Assembly: GCA_934526125.1 (NCBI GenBank)
Contig: CAKSZU010000023.1
Span: forward strand, 1 to 27,912
Direction: 5' to 3'
Length of the DNA stretch: 27,912 nt
From: an uncultured Faecalibacterium sp.
Lineage (GTDB): Bacteria; Bacillota; Clostridia; Oscillospirales; Ruminococcaceae
The translations under genes and the position numbers were made by a program. This document shows, in pieces, positions 7,143 through 14,286 of this stretch (the first letter of the stretch is position 1; every line of letters starts with the position of its first letter). The notes beneath the pieces were generated by a model, which was not told where the DNA came from, did no database searches, and saw only the letters and a list, made by a program, of their open reading frames with translations.

Positions 7143-8755
7143 TGTACAGCAGTTACAGTGCCCTGCAGCGGAAACAGCTGGCCGCGCAGGCTTATACCGA
7201 CACCCAGAGTACCTATCTTCTGGTCTATGCGCCCAACCGGCACACGGTGCTGCAGGCCGCACTGGCCGACCAGCTCCACCGCAAGTTCCGCCTTGTGACC
7301 CGGCTGGAGCCGGAGCTGACGGACAGCGCGGCCGGTGTGCTGCTGGTCTCGGAGGATGTGGAGTGCATGTCCACGACCCTGATGTATTTTGCAAAAGCTT
7401 TGCAGGAGGGTGCCGACTACGTCATCTGCGATGCCGTGTTCGGCTTCGACGGCAAAACGGCCCTCTACCGGAGCCGCGAACACCTGCCGGGTGCCCGCTT
7501 TGCTCTGGTCAGCCGGGACCTGCTGACCCGCTGCCGCGCAGCCGCCCGGGACCCGGAGGATGTGGCCGAGCTGCTGGCGCTGGCCGCCCGGCTCTGCACG
7601 GCACCCATCAGCATCCCGCAGGCCCTGCTCCATTATCAGCGGGGCATCTGCGCCGAAGACGCCTTCTCGGTCTCCGGACGGCGGGCCTTTGTCATGAGCC
7701 ATGTGCTGGATATGACCGGCGCACCCATCGTGCTGGTCAGCGCCATCCCGGTGCTGCGCAGCATGGGCTATGAAGTGGTCGTATTGGGCCCCTCGGACGG
7801 CGGCTCCCTGCAGCTGTTTGTGGACGCCGGGGCCTCCGTCATCACCCACCCCGAGATGCAGACCTCGCCGGAGCTGTGGGGGCTGGCCCTTTCCTCGGAT
7901 GTGGTGCTGGCCAACACGGTAGTGATGGCCCGGGCGGTCCGCACCCTCAGCGGTGCACCGGTGCCGGTGCTGTGGTGGCTCCACGATGCCTTTGTGGGCT
8001 ACCCCCACATCGCCTATCAGATCCCCACTAAACTGGACAGCAACGTGAAGATCTACTCGGTGGGCCAGCACGCCGCCAACGCCATGCACACCGTCCGCCC
8101 GGACTTCCCGATCCGTCAGCTGGTCTACGGCCTGCCGGACTATGCACAGGAAGACTTCGTCCGCTCGGATCTGGGCTATGACCACGGCCGGCCCCTCTTT
8201 GCCACGGTGGGCTCCTTTGAGCGCCGGAAAGGCCACGACATCTTCTGTCATGCCATCCGGATGCTGGCCCCCGAGGTGCGGGAAAAGGCTTCCTTCCTCT
8301 TTGTCGGCAAGGCGGCTGATAAGGAGATGATGGACACCGTCCGGGACCTGACCACCGACTACCCCGAAAATGTCTTTTACTGCAAACGCCTGTCCCGGGA
8401 CGAGATCAAGAGCCTGATGGAGCAGTGCAGCTGTCTGGTCTGCGCTTCCCGCGATGACCCCATGCCCACCTTCGTCACCGAGGGTCTGATCTTCGGCAAG
8501 CCTGCCATCGTCTCGGAGCATACCGGCACCGCCGGGCTGATCACCGAGGGCGTGGACGGCTTCGTCTACCCCGACGATGACCCCGCCGAGCTGGCAAAGC
8601 GGCTGACCTTTGCCATCGAGCACCCCGACAAGCTTTCGTCCATGCGGACAGACTGCCGTAAATTGTACGAAAAGTATTTTTCCAAGGCATCCTTCGAGCA
8701 TGCCCTGGCCGAGGCTGTCCGGGACCTGACCGGAACAGCCGCCCCGCAGTCCTGA
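7142..8755 (+). CDS. Glycosyltransferase, GT4-like, with extra N-terminal domain
   Basis: This is a 537-residue protein. Residues about 190-530 form a GT-B glycosyltransferase. The C-lobe has TVGSFERRKGHD, FLFVGKA, and CLVCASRDDPMPTFVTEGLIF followed by GKPAIVSEHTGTAGLI, the E-x7-E-type nucleotide-sugar region of GT4 enzymes. Residues 1-180 look like a shrunken GT-A (GT2-like) domain: LLVSEDVEC and YVICDAVFGFDGK sit where the DxD loop would be, but no clear DxD is present. A hybrid or degenerate two-domain enzyme is therefore likely. It starts within the stop codon of the coiled-coil gene and ends at a strong terminator, so it closes the operon. A role in extending a surface polysaccharide is inferred; the sugar is unknown. 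Confidence 0.85.
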   Translation: MYSSYSALQRKQLAAQAYTDTQSTYLLVYAPNRHTVLQAALADQLHRKFRLVTRLEPELTDSAAGVLLVSEDVECMSTTLMYFAKALQEGADYVICDAVFGFDGKTALYRSREHLPGARFALVSRDLLTRCRAAARDPEDVAELLALAARLCTAPISIPQALLHYQRGICAEDAFSVSGRRAFVMSHVLDMTGAPIVLVSAIPVLRSMGYEVVVLGPSDGGSLQLFVDAGASVITHPEMQTSPELWGLALSSDVVLANTVVMARAVRTLSGAPVPVLWWLHDAFVGYPHIAYQIPTKLDSNVKIYSVGQHAANAMHTVRPDFPIRQLVYGLPDYAQEDFVRSDLGYDHGRPLFATVGSFERRKGHDIFCHAIRMLAPEVREKASFLFVGKAADKEMMDTVRDLTTDYPENVFYCKRLSRDEIKSLMEQCSCLVCASRDDPMPTFVTEGLIFGKPAIVSEHTGTAGLITEGVDGFVYPDDDPAELAKRLTFAIEHPDKLSSMRTDCRKLYEKYFSKASFEHALAEAVRDLTGTAAPQS

Positions 8756-8763
8756 ACGCCCCC

Positions 8764-8794
8764 GCGCTCCCCTGCGGGGGAGCGCTTCTTTTTG
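8764..8794 (+). terminator. Intrinsic terminator after glycosyltransferase gene
   Basis: GCGCTCCCC (8764-8772) pairs with GGGGAGCGC (8777-8785) across a 4-nt loop, followed by TTCTTTTT. This is a textbook rho-independent terminator, 8 nt after the stop codon. Confidence 0.9.
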
Positions 8795-8897
8795 GATTCT
8801 TTTATCGAAATATGTCGCTCTGTATATTTTCTTTTATCACACGATGCGATCTGACGGAAAAAATTTTACCGCAGTTCACAAAGCGTACCCGGCGGTG

Positions 8898-8906
8898 TGC
8901 TATACT
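8898..8906 (+). promoter_or_regulatory. Extended -10 promoter
   Basis: TGC followed by TATACT (8901-8906) forms an extended -10 element. No good -35 is seen at normal spacing (TTCACA is 20 bp away). It lies 60 nt before the flippase-like gene, after the preceding terminator, so it is the probable start of that two-gene unit. Confidence 0.5.
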
Positions 8907-8965
8907 TCCGGTATGCGGAGAGCGCACAGACCGCCCCCGTTCCGTAAAGAAAGGAGCATATTTCG

Positions 8966-10000
8966 ATGAATCAGACCACCGTCCCGCAGCAGCCTTCCCG
9001 CAAAAAGACCCTGTTCTCCCTGCTGGTGCTGCTGGCGCTGACCTGTGTCGTTGTTTTTATTTTCCGGAGCCACTGGGCCGAGATCTCCTCGGCGCTGGCG
9101 CAGCTGTCCGCCGGGCAGGTGCTGCTGGTGCTGGCCATCGGCCTGACCTACCCTCTGATCGAGGGTGTCGTCAGCTGGGACATCGTCCGGAGCCGCCTGC
9201 CGGGGTTCCGGCTGCGGAACGGCTTCGGGAACTCTTTCATGGGTACCTTCGGCAATGTGGTCTGCCTGGGTGCCGGTGCCGTCCCCATGCAGTCCTACTA
9301 CCTGTACCGCTGCGGCCTGCCGCTGGGCACCGGCGTGGGGCTGATGACCCTGCAGTATGTTTTCCATAAGTCCGCCGTCCTGCTCTATGCCACGGTGATG
9401 CTCCTGCTGCAGCACCGGTGGCTCGCCGCCAACACCTCCGGCGTCATGACCTATCTGCCTGCCGCCTACTGCGTGGTGGCCGCCGTCATCGCGGCGCTGG
9501 TGCTGCTCTGCGTTTCGCCGCTGATGCAGCGGCTGGCGCGGTGGGCGCTGGGCTATCTGCCCAAGACGGAAAAATGGCAGCTCCGCCGGGAGAGCTGGCT
9601 GGAGCAGCTGGACAATCTCAGCCGGGAGAGCCGCCATCTGCTGGCCGACAAGCGCCGGTGCGGTCGGCTTCTTGCCCTGCAGGGAGGCAAGCTGTTTCTG
9701 ATGTTCACCCTGCCCTGGTTCTGCATCCGGTTCATGGGGCTGTCCTGCGGACTGGATTTCTGGCAGGTGCAGCTGCTCACCAGCCTGATGCTCTTCCTTT
9801 CCAACGCCCTGCCCAATGTGGCGGGCATGGGCTCCATCGAGACCGCTTTCCTGCTGGTCTTCGGCAGCTTCATGACCCGGGGCGAGGCCATGAGTACCCT
9901 GATGCTCTTCCGCATCGCCAGCTACTATTTCGTATTCGCCGCCAGCGCCGTGGGCACCTTTGCCGCACAGAAACATCTGGATCAGAACGATCCATCCTGA
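8966..10000 (+). CDS. Flippase-like integral membrane protein (LPG-synthase TM/UPF0104 family)
   Basis: This 344-residue protein has about eight hydrophobic segments, the first at residues 14-35. The pattern matches the lysylphosphatidylglycerol-synthase transmembrane/UPF0104 family: an early EGVVSWDIVRSRLPG loop, NSFMGTFGNVVCLGAGAVP near residue 90, and the late ALPNVAGMGSIETAFLLVFG segment around 290-310. The soluble GNAT-like aminoacyl transferase domain of MprF is absent, so this is the membrane part only. Members are thought to move lipids or lipid-linked sugars; the exact substrate is unknown. AAAGGAG precedes the ATG. A gap of 13 nt leads to a small membrane-anchored protein, so they form an operon. 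The position after glycan-assembly genes supports an envelope role. Confidence 0.82.
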   Translation: MNQTTVPQQPSRKKTLFSLLVLLALTCVVVFIFRSHWAEISSALAQLSAGQVLLVLAIGLTYPLIEGVVSWDIVRSRLPGFRLRNGFGNSFMGTFGNVVCLGAGAVPMQSYYLYRCGLPLGTGVGLMTLQYVFHKSAVLLYATVMLLLQHRWLAANTSGVMTYLPAAYCVVAAVIAALVLLCVSPLMQRLARWALGYLPKTEKWQLRRESWLEQLDNLSRESRHLLADKRRCGRLLALQGGKLFLMFTLPWFCIRFMGLSCGLDFWQVQLLTSLMLFLSNALPNVAGMGSIETAFLLVFGSFMTRGEAMSTLMLFRIASYYFVFAASAVGTFAAQKHLDQNDPS

Positions 10001-10013
10001 GAAAGGTGATCTT

Positions 10014-10475
10014 ATGACCAAACGGGATCTTCGCTTTTACATCACCGTCGCTTTCTGCCTGCTGCTGTTTGCGGTCCTGTTCCTTTCCAGCCGCAGGATC
10101 GACCTCAAGGCGGATATCGCCCGGAGTTCTGCCGTCTCCGCCAGCATCGAGGACACCGTCCTCCTGAGCCCGCCGGAGATCTCCTCCAAGCTCTTCACCG
10201 CGGACGATGGCCCGGATTCGGTCTACCTGAAGCTTTCCGGCATCCTGCAGAAAACCGACTGCTACAAGCGGTTCAACCAGAATGCTGTCTCCTACTCCCA
10301 CGATGAAGAAGCCCACTGCGTCACCCTCCGCTACTCCAACGACGCCGGGCAGACCTTGCTGTTCACCGTCTACTCCGACGGCGTCTGTCAGGTCAACAGC
10401 TCCTTTGTCCTCCTGCACTCTGCAGAAGGCGGGGCCGCGGAACTCTATCAGATTTTGCGGGATCTGGTGGCGTGA
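10014..10475 (+). CDS. Small membrane-anchored extracytoplasmic protein, unknown function
   Basis: This 153-residue protein has a single N-terminal transmembrane helix (about residues 8-26, FYITVAFCLLLFAVLFLSS) preceded by basic residues. The rest is hydrophilic and probably outside the cell. Two cysteines (in TDCYKR and EAHCVTL) and a third near VCQVN lie in the exported part. No lipobox follows the helix. I do not recognise a family. It starts 13 nt after the flippase-like gene, with GAAAGG in front of the ATG, and is followed by a terminator. It may be a partner subunit of the flippase-like protein. Confidence 0.8.
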   Translation: MTKRDLRFYITVAFCLLLFAVLFLSSRRIDLKADIARSSAVSASIEDTVLLSPPEISSKLFTADDGPDSVYLKLSGILQKTDCYKRFNQNAVSYSHDEEAHCVTLRYSNDAGQTLLFTVYSDGVCQVNSSFVLLHSAEGGAAELYQILRDLVA

Positions 10476-10490
10476 AATTTGCATAAAACA

Positions 10491-10533
10491 AAAATCGGGG
10501 CACTCAGGTGGTCAAGCTGAGTGTCCCGTTTTT
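10491..10533 (+). terminator. Intrinsic terminator, possibly bidirectional
   Basis: GGGGCACTCAG (10497-10507) pairs with CTGAGTGTCCC (10517-10527), with one G-U pair, followed by GTTTTTG. The 5' side carries AAAAA, so it could also stop minus-strand transcripts. It begins 15 nt after the preceding stop codon. Confidence 0.88.
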
Positions 10534-10866
10534 GTTTCTGTTTTTTTCGCAGGAGCTGCCGTACCAGAGCCGCCCCTGCCGCGCAGGAGAGAGCGGAGCA
10601 AACCAGAATGCCGCCCCCTGCCAGAAGAAAAAGAGAGTATGGAATGGAGGAATCAGACCTCTTGCAGAAGGTCTGTCAGCCTCGGTTAGATTTGACTAAC
10701 CTTGCCGTGACAACAGGATATCATAGTTTGTCATGGCTGTCAAGCCCTGATTTGAAATTTCCTGAAAAAATTTTCGCCGCCCTTCTTCCGGCCAAAAAAT
10801 CGCCCGGTTTTGTACAGGGTGCCGGAAAAGCTTTCTTGCCTTTGTGTAAAATCCACTGCTTTCCTC
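10534..10866. other. Non-coding region upstream of the pflB promoter
   Basis: No believable gene is seen in this part of the 566-nt gap 10476-11041. Short open frames here lack ribosome sites and family matches, and one begins inside the terminator. The region holds a palindrome (10684-10701) that recurs in the pflB leader, and an AT-rich tract near 10748-10800. It could carry upstream activation sites or a small RNA, but no promoter for one is convincing. Confidence 0.4.
10684..10701. repeat. Palindrome GTTAGATT-NNN-CTAACC, copy 1
   Basis: GGTTAG (10684-10689) and CTAACC (10696-10701) are perfect inverted arms around ATTTGA. A second copy with the same arms and the same ATT start of the centre lies at 10996-11012, one on each side of the pflB promoter. 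The arms do not have the spacing of a standard Rex site (TTGTTAA-N4-TTAACAA), so the binding protein is unknown. Confidence 0.5.
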
Positions 10867-10898
10867 TTGCTTTTTGGCCGGATGCTTGTTATTATAAT
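10867..10898 (+). promoter_or_regulatory. pflB promoter
   Basis: TTGCTT (10867-10872) is 17 bp from TATTAT (10890-10895). An overlapping perfect TATAAT (10893-10898) is 20 bp away. The transcript would begin near 10905, giving a leader of about 135 nt before pflB. Confidence 0.65.
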
Positions 10899-10959
10899 AC
10901 TAGGCTGACGGGGCGGGTGAACTGCCTGCACCGGCGACCCAAACCGATCCGCCCCCAGA

Positions 10960-10982
10960 AAGCCGCCACGAGAGCGGTTTTT
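10960..10982 (+). terminator. Weak leader hairpin with U-tract upstream of pflB
   Basis: CCGC (10963-10966) pairs with GCGG (10974-10977), extendable through A-T pairs, and is followed by TTTTT (10978-10982). The stem is short for a terminator. It may be an attenuator within the pflB leader or a chance hairpin. Confidence 0.25.
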
Positions 10983-10995
10983 CAAAGGCTCAACA

Positions 10996-11018
10996 GTTAG
11001 ATTGCGCTAACCAGCGCA
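10996..11018 (+). promoter_or_regulatory. Palindrome copy 2 overlapping a second hairpin before the pflB ribosome site
   Basis: GTTAG (10996-11000) can pair with CTAAC (11007-11011). Overlapping it, TGCGCT (11003-11008) can pair with AGCGCA (11013-11018) around an AACC loop. The two pairings exclude each other. The segment lies about 15 nt before the AAGGAGG of pflB, so it could act as a DNA operator or as an RNA switch. Confidence 0.4.
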
Positions 11019-11041
11019 TGGAATGGAGCAAGGAGGTTCCA

Positions 11042-13294
11042 ATGATCAATTTTGAACAGTGGGAAGGCTTTGAAGGCCGCATCTGGAAAGAGGAAGTCAA
11101 CGTGCGCGACTTCATCCAGAAGAACTACACCCCGTATGACGGCGACGAGTCTTTCCTGGCAGGCCCCACCGAAGCCACCGACAAGCTTTGGGGTGCTTTG
11201 CAGAAGCTGCAGAAAGCCGAGCGCGCCAAGGGCGGTGTGCTGGACATGGAGACCGAAGTCGTCAGCGGCCTGACCGCCTACGGCCCCGGCTATATCGACG
11301 AGGACCTGAAGGATCTGGAGCAGATCGTCGGCCTGCAGACCGACAAGCCCCTGAAGCGTGCCTTCATGCCCTACGGCGGCATCAAGATGGCCGAGCAGGC
11401 CTGCACCACCTACGGCTACCAGCCCAGCGAGGAGCTGCACAAGATCTTCACCGACTATACCCGCACCCACAATCAGGCCGTGTTCGATGCCTACACCCCC
11501 GAGATGAAGAAGGCCCGCCACACCCACATCATCACCGGCCTGCCCGACACCTACGGCCGCGGCCGCATCGTGGGCGACTACCGCCGGGTGGCCCTGTACG
11601 GCATCGATGCCCTGATCCAGTTCAAGCAGGAGGATTTTGCCAACTGCGGCGACGGCACCATGACCGATGACGTCATCCGCCTGCGGGAGGAGATCGCCCG
11701 GCAGATCAACGCCCTGAAGGGCATGAAGAAGATGGCCCAGGCCTACGGCTGCGACATCTCCCAGCCCGCAAAGAACGCCAAGGAAGCCTGCCAGTGGCTG
11801 TACTTCGGCTATCTGGCCGCCATCAAGACCCAGAACGGCGCCGCCATGAGCGTGGGCCGCATCTCCACCTTCCTGGATATCTACATCCAGCGGGATCTGG
11901 ACAAGGGCATCCTGACCGAGAGCCAGGCCCAGGAGCTGATCGACCACATGGTCATGAAGTTCCGGATGGTCAAGTTCGCCCGCATTCCCAGCTACAACCA
12001 GCTGTTCTCCGGCGACCCCGTCTGGGCCACGCTGGAAGTGGGCGGCATCGGCATGGACGGCCGCAGCATGGTCACCAAGAACTGCTACCGCTTCCTCCAC
12101 ACGCTGGAGAACATGGGCCCCGCTCCGGAGCCCAACCTGACCGTACTCTACTCCTCCGCCCTGCCCGAGAACTTCAAGAAGTACGCCGCCAAGGTGTCCA
12201 TCAACACCAGCTCGGTCCAGTACGAGAACGATGACGTCATGAAGCCCGTCTGGGGCGATGATTACTCCATCTGCTGCTGCGTGTCTGCCACCCAGACTGG
12301 CAAGGAGATGCAGTTCTTCGGTGCCCGCGCCAATCTGGCCAAGTGCCTGCTGTACGCCATCAACGGCGGCGTGGACGAGAAGAGCCATGAGCAGTGCGGC
12401 CCCAACTACGCCCCCATCACCAGCGAATACCTGAACTATGACGAGGTCCTGCCCAAGTATGTCCAGATGCTGGACTGGCTGGCCGGCCTGTACGTCAACG
12501 TGCTGAACCTGATCCAGTATATGCACGACAAGTACTACTATGAGGAAGCCGAGATGGCCCTCATTGATACCGATGTCCGCCGTACCTTTGCCACCGGCAT
12601 CGCAGGCTTCTCCCACGTCATCGACTCCCTGAGTGCCATCAAGTACGCTAAAGTCAAGGTGGTGCGCGACGAGACCGGTCTTGCCACCGGCTTTGAGGTG
12701 GAGGGCGACTTCCCGAAGTACGGCAACGACGACGACCGCGCCGACGAGATCGGCGTCTGGCTGCTGCGCACCTTCCTGGAGATGATCAAGAAGCGCCACA
12801 CCTACCGCAACTCCGAGGCCACCACTTCCATCCTGACCATCACCTCCAACGTGGTGTATGGCAAGTACACCGGTGCCCTGCCCGACGGCCGCGCCGCCTT
12901 CACCCCGTTTGCTCCGGGTGCAAACCCCAGCTACGGCGCTGAGCAGAACGGCCTGCTGGCCTCCCTGAACTCGGTGGCAAAGCTGCCCTACCACTGGGCA
13001 CTGGACGGCATCTCCAACACCCAGACCATCAACCCCGACGCCCTGGGCCACAGCGAGGGTGAGCGCGTGGAGAATCTGGTGCAGGTCATGGACGGCTACT
13101 TCGATCAGGGTGCCCACCACCTGAACGTCAACGTCTTCGGCAAAGAGAAGCTGCTGGACGCCATGGAACACCCCGAGAAGGAAGAGTATGCAAACTTCAC
13201 CATCCGCGTCTCCGGCTACGCGGTCAAGTTCATCGACCTGACCCGCGAGCAGCAGATGGACGTCATCTCCCGCACCTGCCATGCCGTCCTGTAA
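11042..13294 (+). CDS. pflB: Pyruvate formate-lyase (formate C-acetyltransferase)
   Basis: This 750-residue glycyl-radical enzyme converts pyruvate and CoA to acetyl-CoA and formate in anaerobic sugar fermentation, in the cytoplasm. The active-site cysteine pair is in [10 protein letters not shown] (Cys412-Cys413, with a third Cys at 411). The radical glycine is Gly725 in RVSGYAV, 26 residues from the C-terminus. The length is close to that of E. coli PflB (about 760). The ATG at 11042 is preferred over an in-frame ATG at 11018 because AAGGAGG lies just before it and [10 protein letters not shown] is the family's usual start. Codon choice is strongly biased to C-ending codons, more than in neighbours, consistent with high expression. 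The activase gene overlaps its 3' end. Related glycyl-radical dehydratases lack this Cys-Cys pair, which supports the assignment. Confidence 0.97.
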   Translation: MINFEQWEGFEGRIWKEEVNVRDFIQKNYTPYDGDESFLAGPTEATDKLWGALQKLQKAERAKGGVLDMETEVVSGLTAYGPGYIDEDLKDLEQIVGLQTDKPLKRAFMPYGGIKMAEQACTTYGYQPSEELHKIFTDYTRTHNQAVFDAYTPEMKKARHTHIITGLPDTYGRGRIVGDYRRVALYGIDALIQFKQEDFANCGDGTMTDDVIRLREEIARQINALKGMKKMAQAYGCDISQPAKNAKEACQWLYFGYLAAIKTQNGAAMSVGRISTFLDIYIQRDLDKGILTESQAQELIDHMVMKFRMVKFARIPSYNQLFSGDPVWATLEVGGIGMDGRSMVTKNCYRFLHTLENMGPAPEPNLTVLYSSALPENFKKYAAKVSINTSSVQYENDDVMKPVWGDDYSICCCVSATQTGKEMQFFGARANLAKCLLYAINGGVDEKSHEQCGPNYAPITSEYLNYDEVLPKYVQMLDWLAGLYVNVLNLIQYMHDKYYYEEAEMALIDTDVRRTFATGIAGFSHVIDSLSAIKYAKVKVVRDETGLATGFEVEGDFPKYGNDDDRADEIGVWLLRTFLEMIKKRHTYRNSEATTSILTITSNVVYGKYTGALPDGRAAFTPFAPGANPSYGAEQNGLLASLNSVAKLPYHWALDGISNTQTINPDALGHSEGERVENLVQVMDGYFDQGAHHLNVNVFGKEKLLDAMEHPEKEEYANFTIRVSGYAVKFIDLTREQQMDVISRTCHAVL

Positions 13295-14033
13295 CCCGGT
13301 CGGTTACGTCCACTCTCTGGAATCCTTCGGCTCGGTGGACGGGCCGGGGGTCCGGTTCGTGGTTTTCCTGCAGGGCTGTGCCCTGCGCTGCAAATACTGC
13401 CACAACCCCGAGACCTGGGGCCCGGGCGGCGAGGAATGGACCCCGGAGAGTCTGTTCCAGCGCGTCTGGCGCTACCGCAACTACTGGGGCAAAAAGGGCG
13501 GCATCACAGTCAGCGGCGGCGAGCCGCTGCGGCAGATGGAGTTTCTGACGGCCTTCTTTGCGCTGGCCCGGAGCAAGGGCGTCCACACCGCGCTGGACAC
13601 CGCCGGGCAGCCCTTCCGGCCCGATGACCCGGACTATCTGGCCGCATTCGACCGGCTGATGGCTTCCACGAGTCTGGTCATCCTGGACCTCAAGGAGATC
13701 GACCCGGAGCGCCACCGCCAGCTCACCGGGCAGGACAACGCCAACATCCTTGCCATGGCCCGGCACGTTTCCGATCTGGGCGTCCCGCTCTGGATCCGGC
13801 ACGTTCTGGTGCCCGGCCTCACCGACGACGAGGAGGGTCTGCGCAGGACCGCGGACTTTATCCGCAGTCTGAAAACGGTGCAGCGGGTGGAGGTGCTGCC
13901 CTACCACACGCTGGGACTGTTCAAGTGGCAGAAACTGGGCATCCCCTATCCCCTGCCCGATGCCGTTCCCCCCACGGCGGAGCAGGTCAGGCGGGCTGAG
14001 GAGCTGCTGGAAGTGACGCGGTACCCCGGCTGA
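13281..14033 (+). CDS. pflA: Pyruvate formate-lyase activating enzyme
   Basis: This 250-residue radical-SAM enzyme uses S-adenosylmethionine and a [4Fe-4S] cluster to install the glycyl radical on PflB. The cluster-binding motif CALRCKYC places the ligands at Cys33, Cys37 and Cys40. [16 protein letters not shown] just before it and [10 protein letters not shown] after it are diagnostic of the PflA group. The length matches the family (about 245). No 4Fe-4S ferredoxin insert, as found in many dehydratase activases, is seen, which supports PFL as the partner. The ATG overlaps the last 14 nt of pflB and has no clear ribosome site, so translation is probably coupled to pflB. Confidence 0.95.
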   Translation: MPSCNPVGYVHSLESFGSVDGPGVRFVVFLQGCALRCKYCHNPETWGPGGEEWTPESLFQRVWRYRNYWGKKGGITVSGGEPLRQMEFLTAFFALARSKGVHTALDTAGQPFRPDDPDYLAAFDRLMASTSLVILDLKEIDPERHRQLTGQDNANILAMARHVSDLGVPLWIRHVLVPGLTDDEEGLRRTADFIRSLKTVQRVEVLPYHTLGLFKWQKLGIPYPLPDAVPPTAEQVRRAEELLEVTRYPG

Positions 14034-14053
14034 AGCGATGCGGCCGCTGGTGC

Positions 14054-14082
14054 TTGACAAATTTTCCGGCATCTGATTTATC
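14054..14082 (+). promoter_or_regulatory. Possible upstream promoter of GH43 gene
   Basis: TTGACA (14054-14059) is 17 bp from TTTATC (14077-14082), which is preceded by TGA. The -35 is perfect but the -10 is poor. It lies 20 nt after pflA and upstream of two palindromes, so it may be a minor or regulated promoter. Confidence 0.3.
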
Positions 14083-14112
14083 GCAAGGCCAGAAATCTGC
14101 ACAGCTGTAACA

Positions 14113-14129
14113 GCATATCTGCGATATGC
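14113..14129. promoter_or_regulatory. Palindrome, possible operator
   Basis: GCATATC (14113-14119) and GATATGC (14123-14129) form a perfect 7-bp inverted repeat around TGC. It touches the left arm of a larger inverted repeat that brackets the GH43 promoter. It is well placed for a sugar-responsive regulator. Confidence 0.4.
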
Positions 14130-14176
14130 AAACCAACGTTGTTGCTCTTGCATTAAAACAGTTGGTTTGCTATAAT
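14128..14176 (+). promoter_or_regulatory. GH43 promoter inside a 10-bp inverted repeat
   Basis: TTGCAT (14148-14153) is 17 bp from a perfect TATAAT (14171-14176), preceded by TGC (extended -10). GCAAACCAAC (14128-14137) and GTTGGTTTGC (14161-14170) are perfect inverted arms 23 nt apart. The right arm fills the spacer right up to the -10 and the left arm lies upstream of the -35. A dimeric or looping repressor bound there would block RNA polymerase. Bases 14141-14175 recur almost unchanged on the minus strand at 19007-19040. Confidence 0.7.
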
Positions 14177-14193
14177 AAAGATAATCGAATCAC

Positions 14194-14270
14194 AGAGCCT
14201 TCTGACGGCTCACGTTTCAGGGACCCCCCTTCCGGGGAAGCGAAAACGTGCGCGTCAGGGGGCTCTTTTT
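14194..14270 (+). terminator. Long leader hairpin with U-tract (attenuator-like)
   Basis: AGAGCC (14194-14199) pairs with GGCTCT (14261-14266). Then CTGACG pairs with CGTCAG, CACGTTTC with GAAAACGTG (one bulged A), and an inner CCCC with GGGG. TTTTT follows at 14266-14270, and the ribosome site AAGGAGG comes within a few bases. The transcript from 14176 would run into this stem almost at once. It looks like a terminator placed between promoter and gene, which suggests attenuation. A dispersed palindromic repeat is the alternative. Confidence 0.6.
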
Positions 14271-14286
14271 GCAAGGAGGATCTTTT

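Noticed and set aside
7028..8701. 557-codon minus-strand frame opposite the glycosyltransferase
   Set aside because: It has no promoter or ribosome site, and GT4 motifs are on the plus strand.
10684..10701. Rex operator before pflB
   Set aside because: The arms GTTAG-N6-CTAAC have the wrong spacing and wrong inner bases for the TTGTTAA-N4-TTAACAA Rex consensus, so the site is reported only as an unassigned palindrome.
10521..11000. 159-codon frame in the pflB upstream region
   Set aside because: It begins within the stem of a terminator, has no ribosome site and encodes a Cys/Arg-rich sequence without a match.
10997..13282. 761-codon open frame on the minus strand opposite pflB
   Set aside because: It is an antisense shadow created by strong C-ending codon bias in pflB. 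It has a low-complexity, Leu/Val/Gly/His-rich translation with no family match, while the plus strand has complete PflB motifs.
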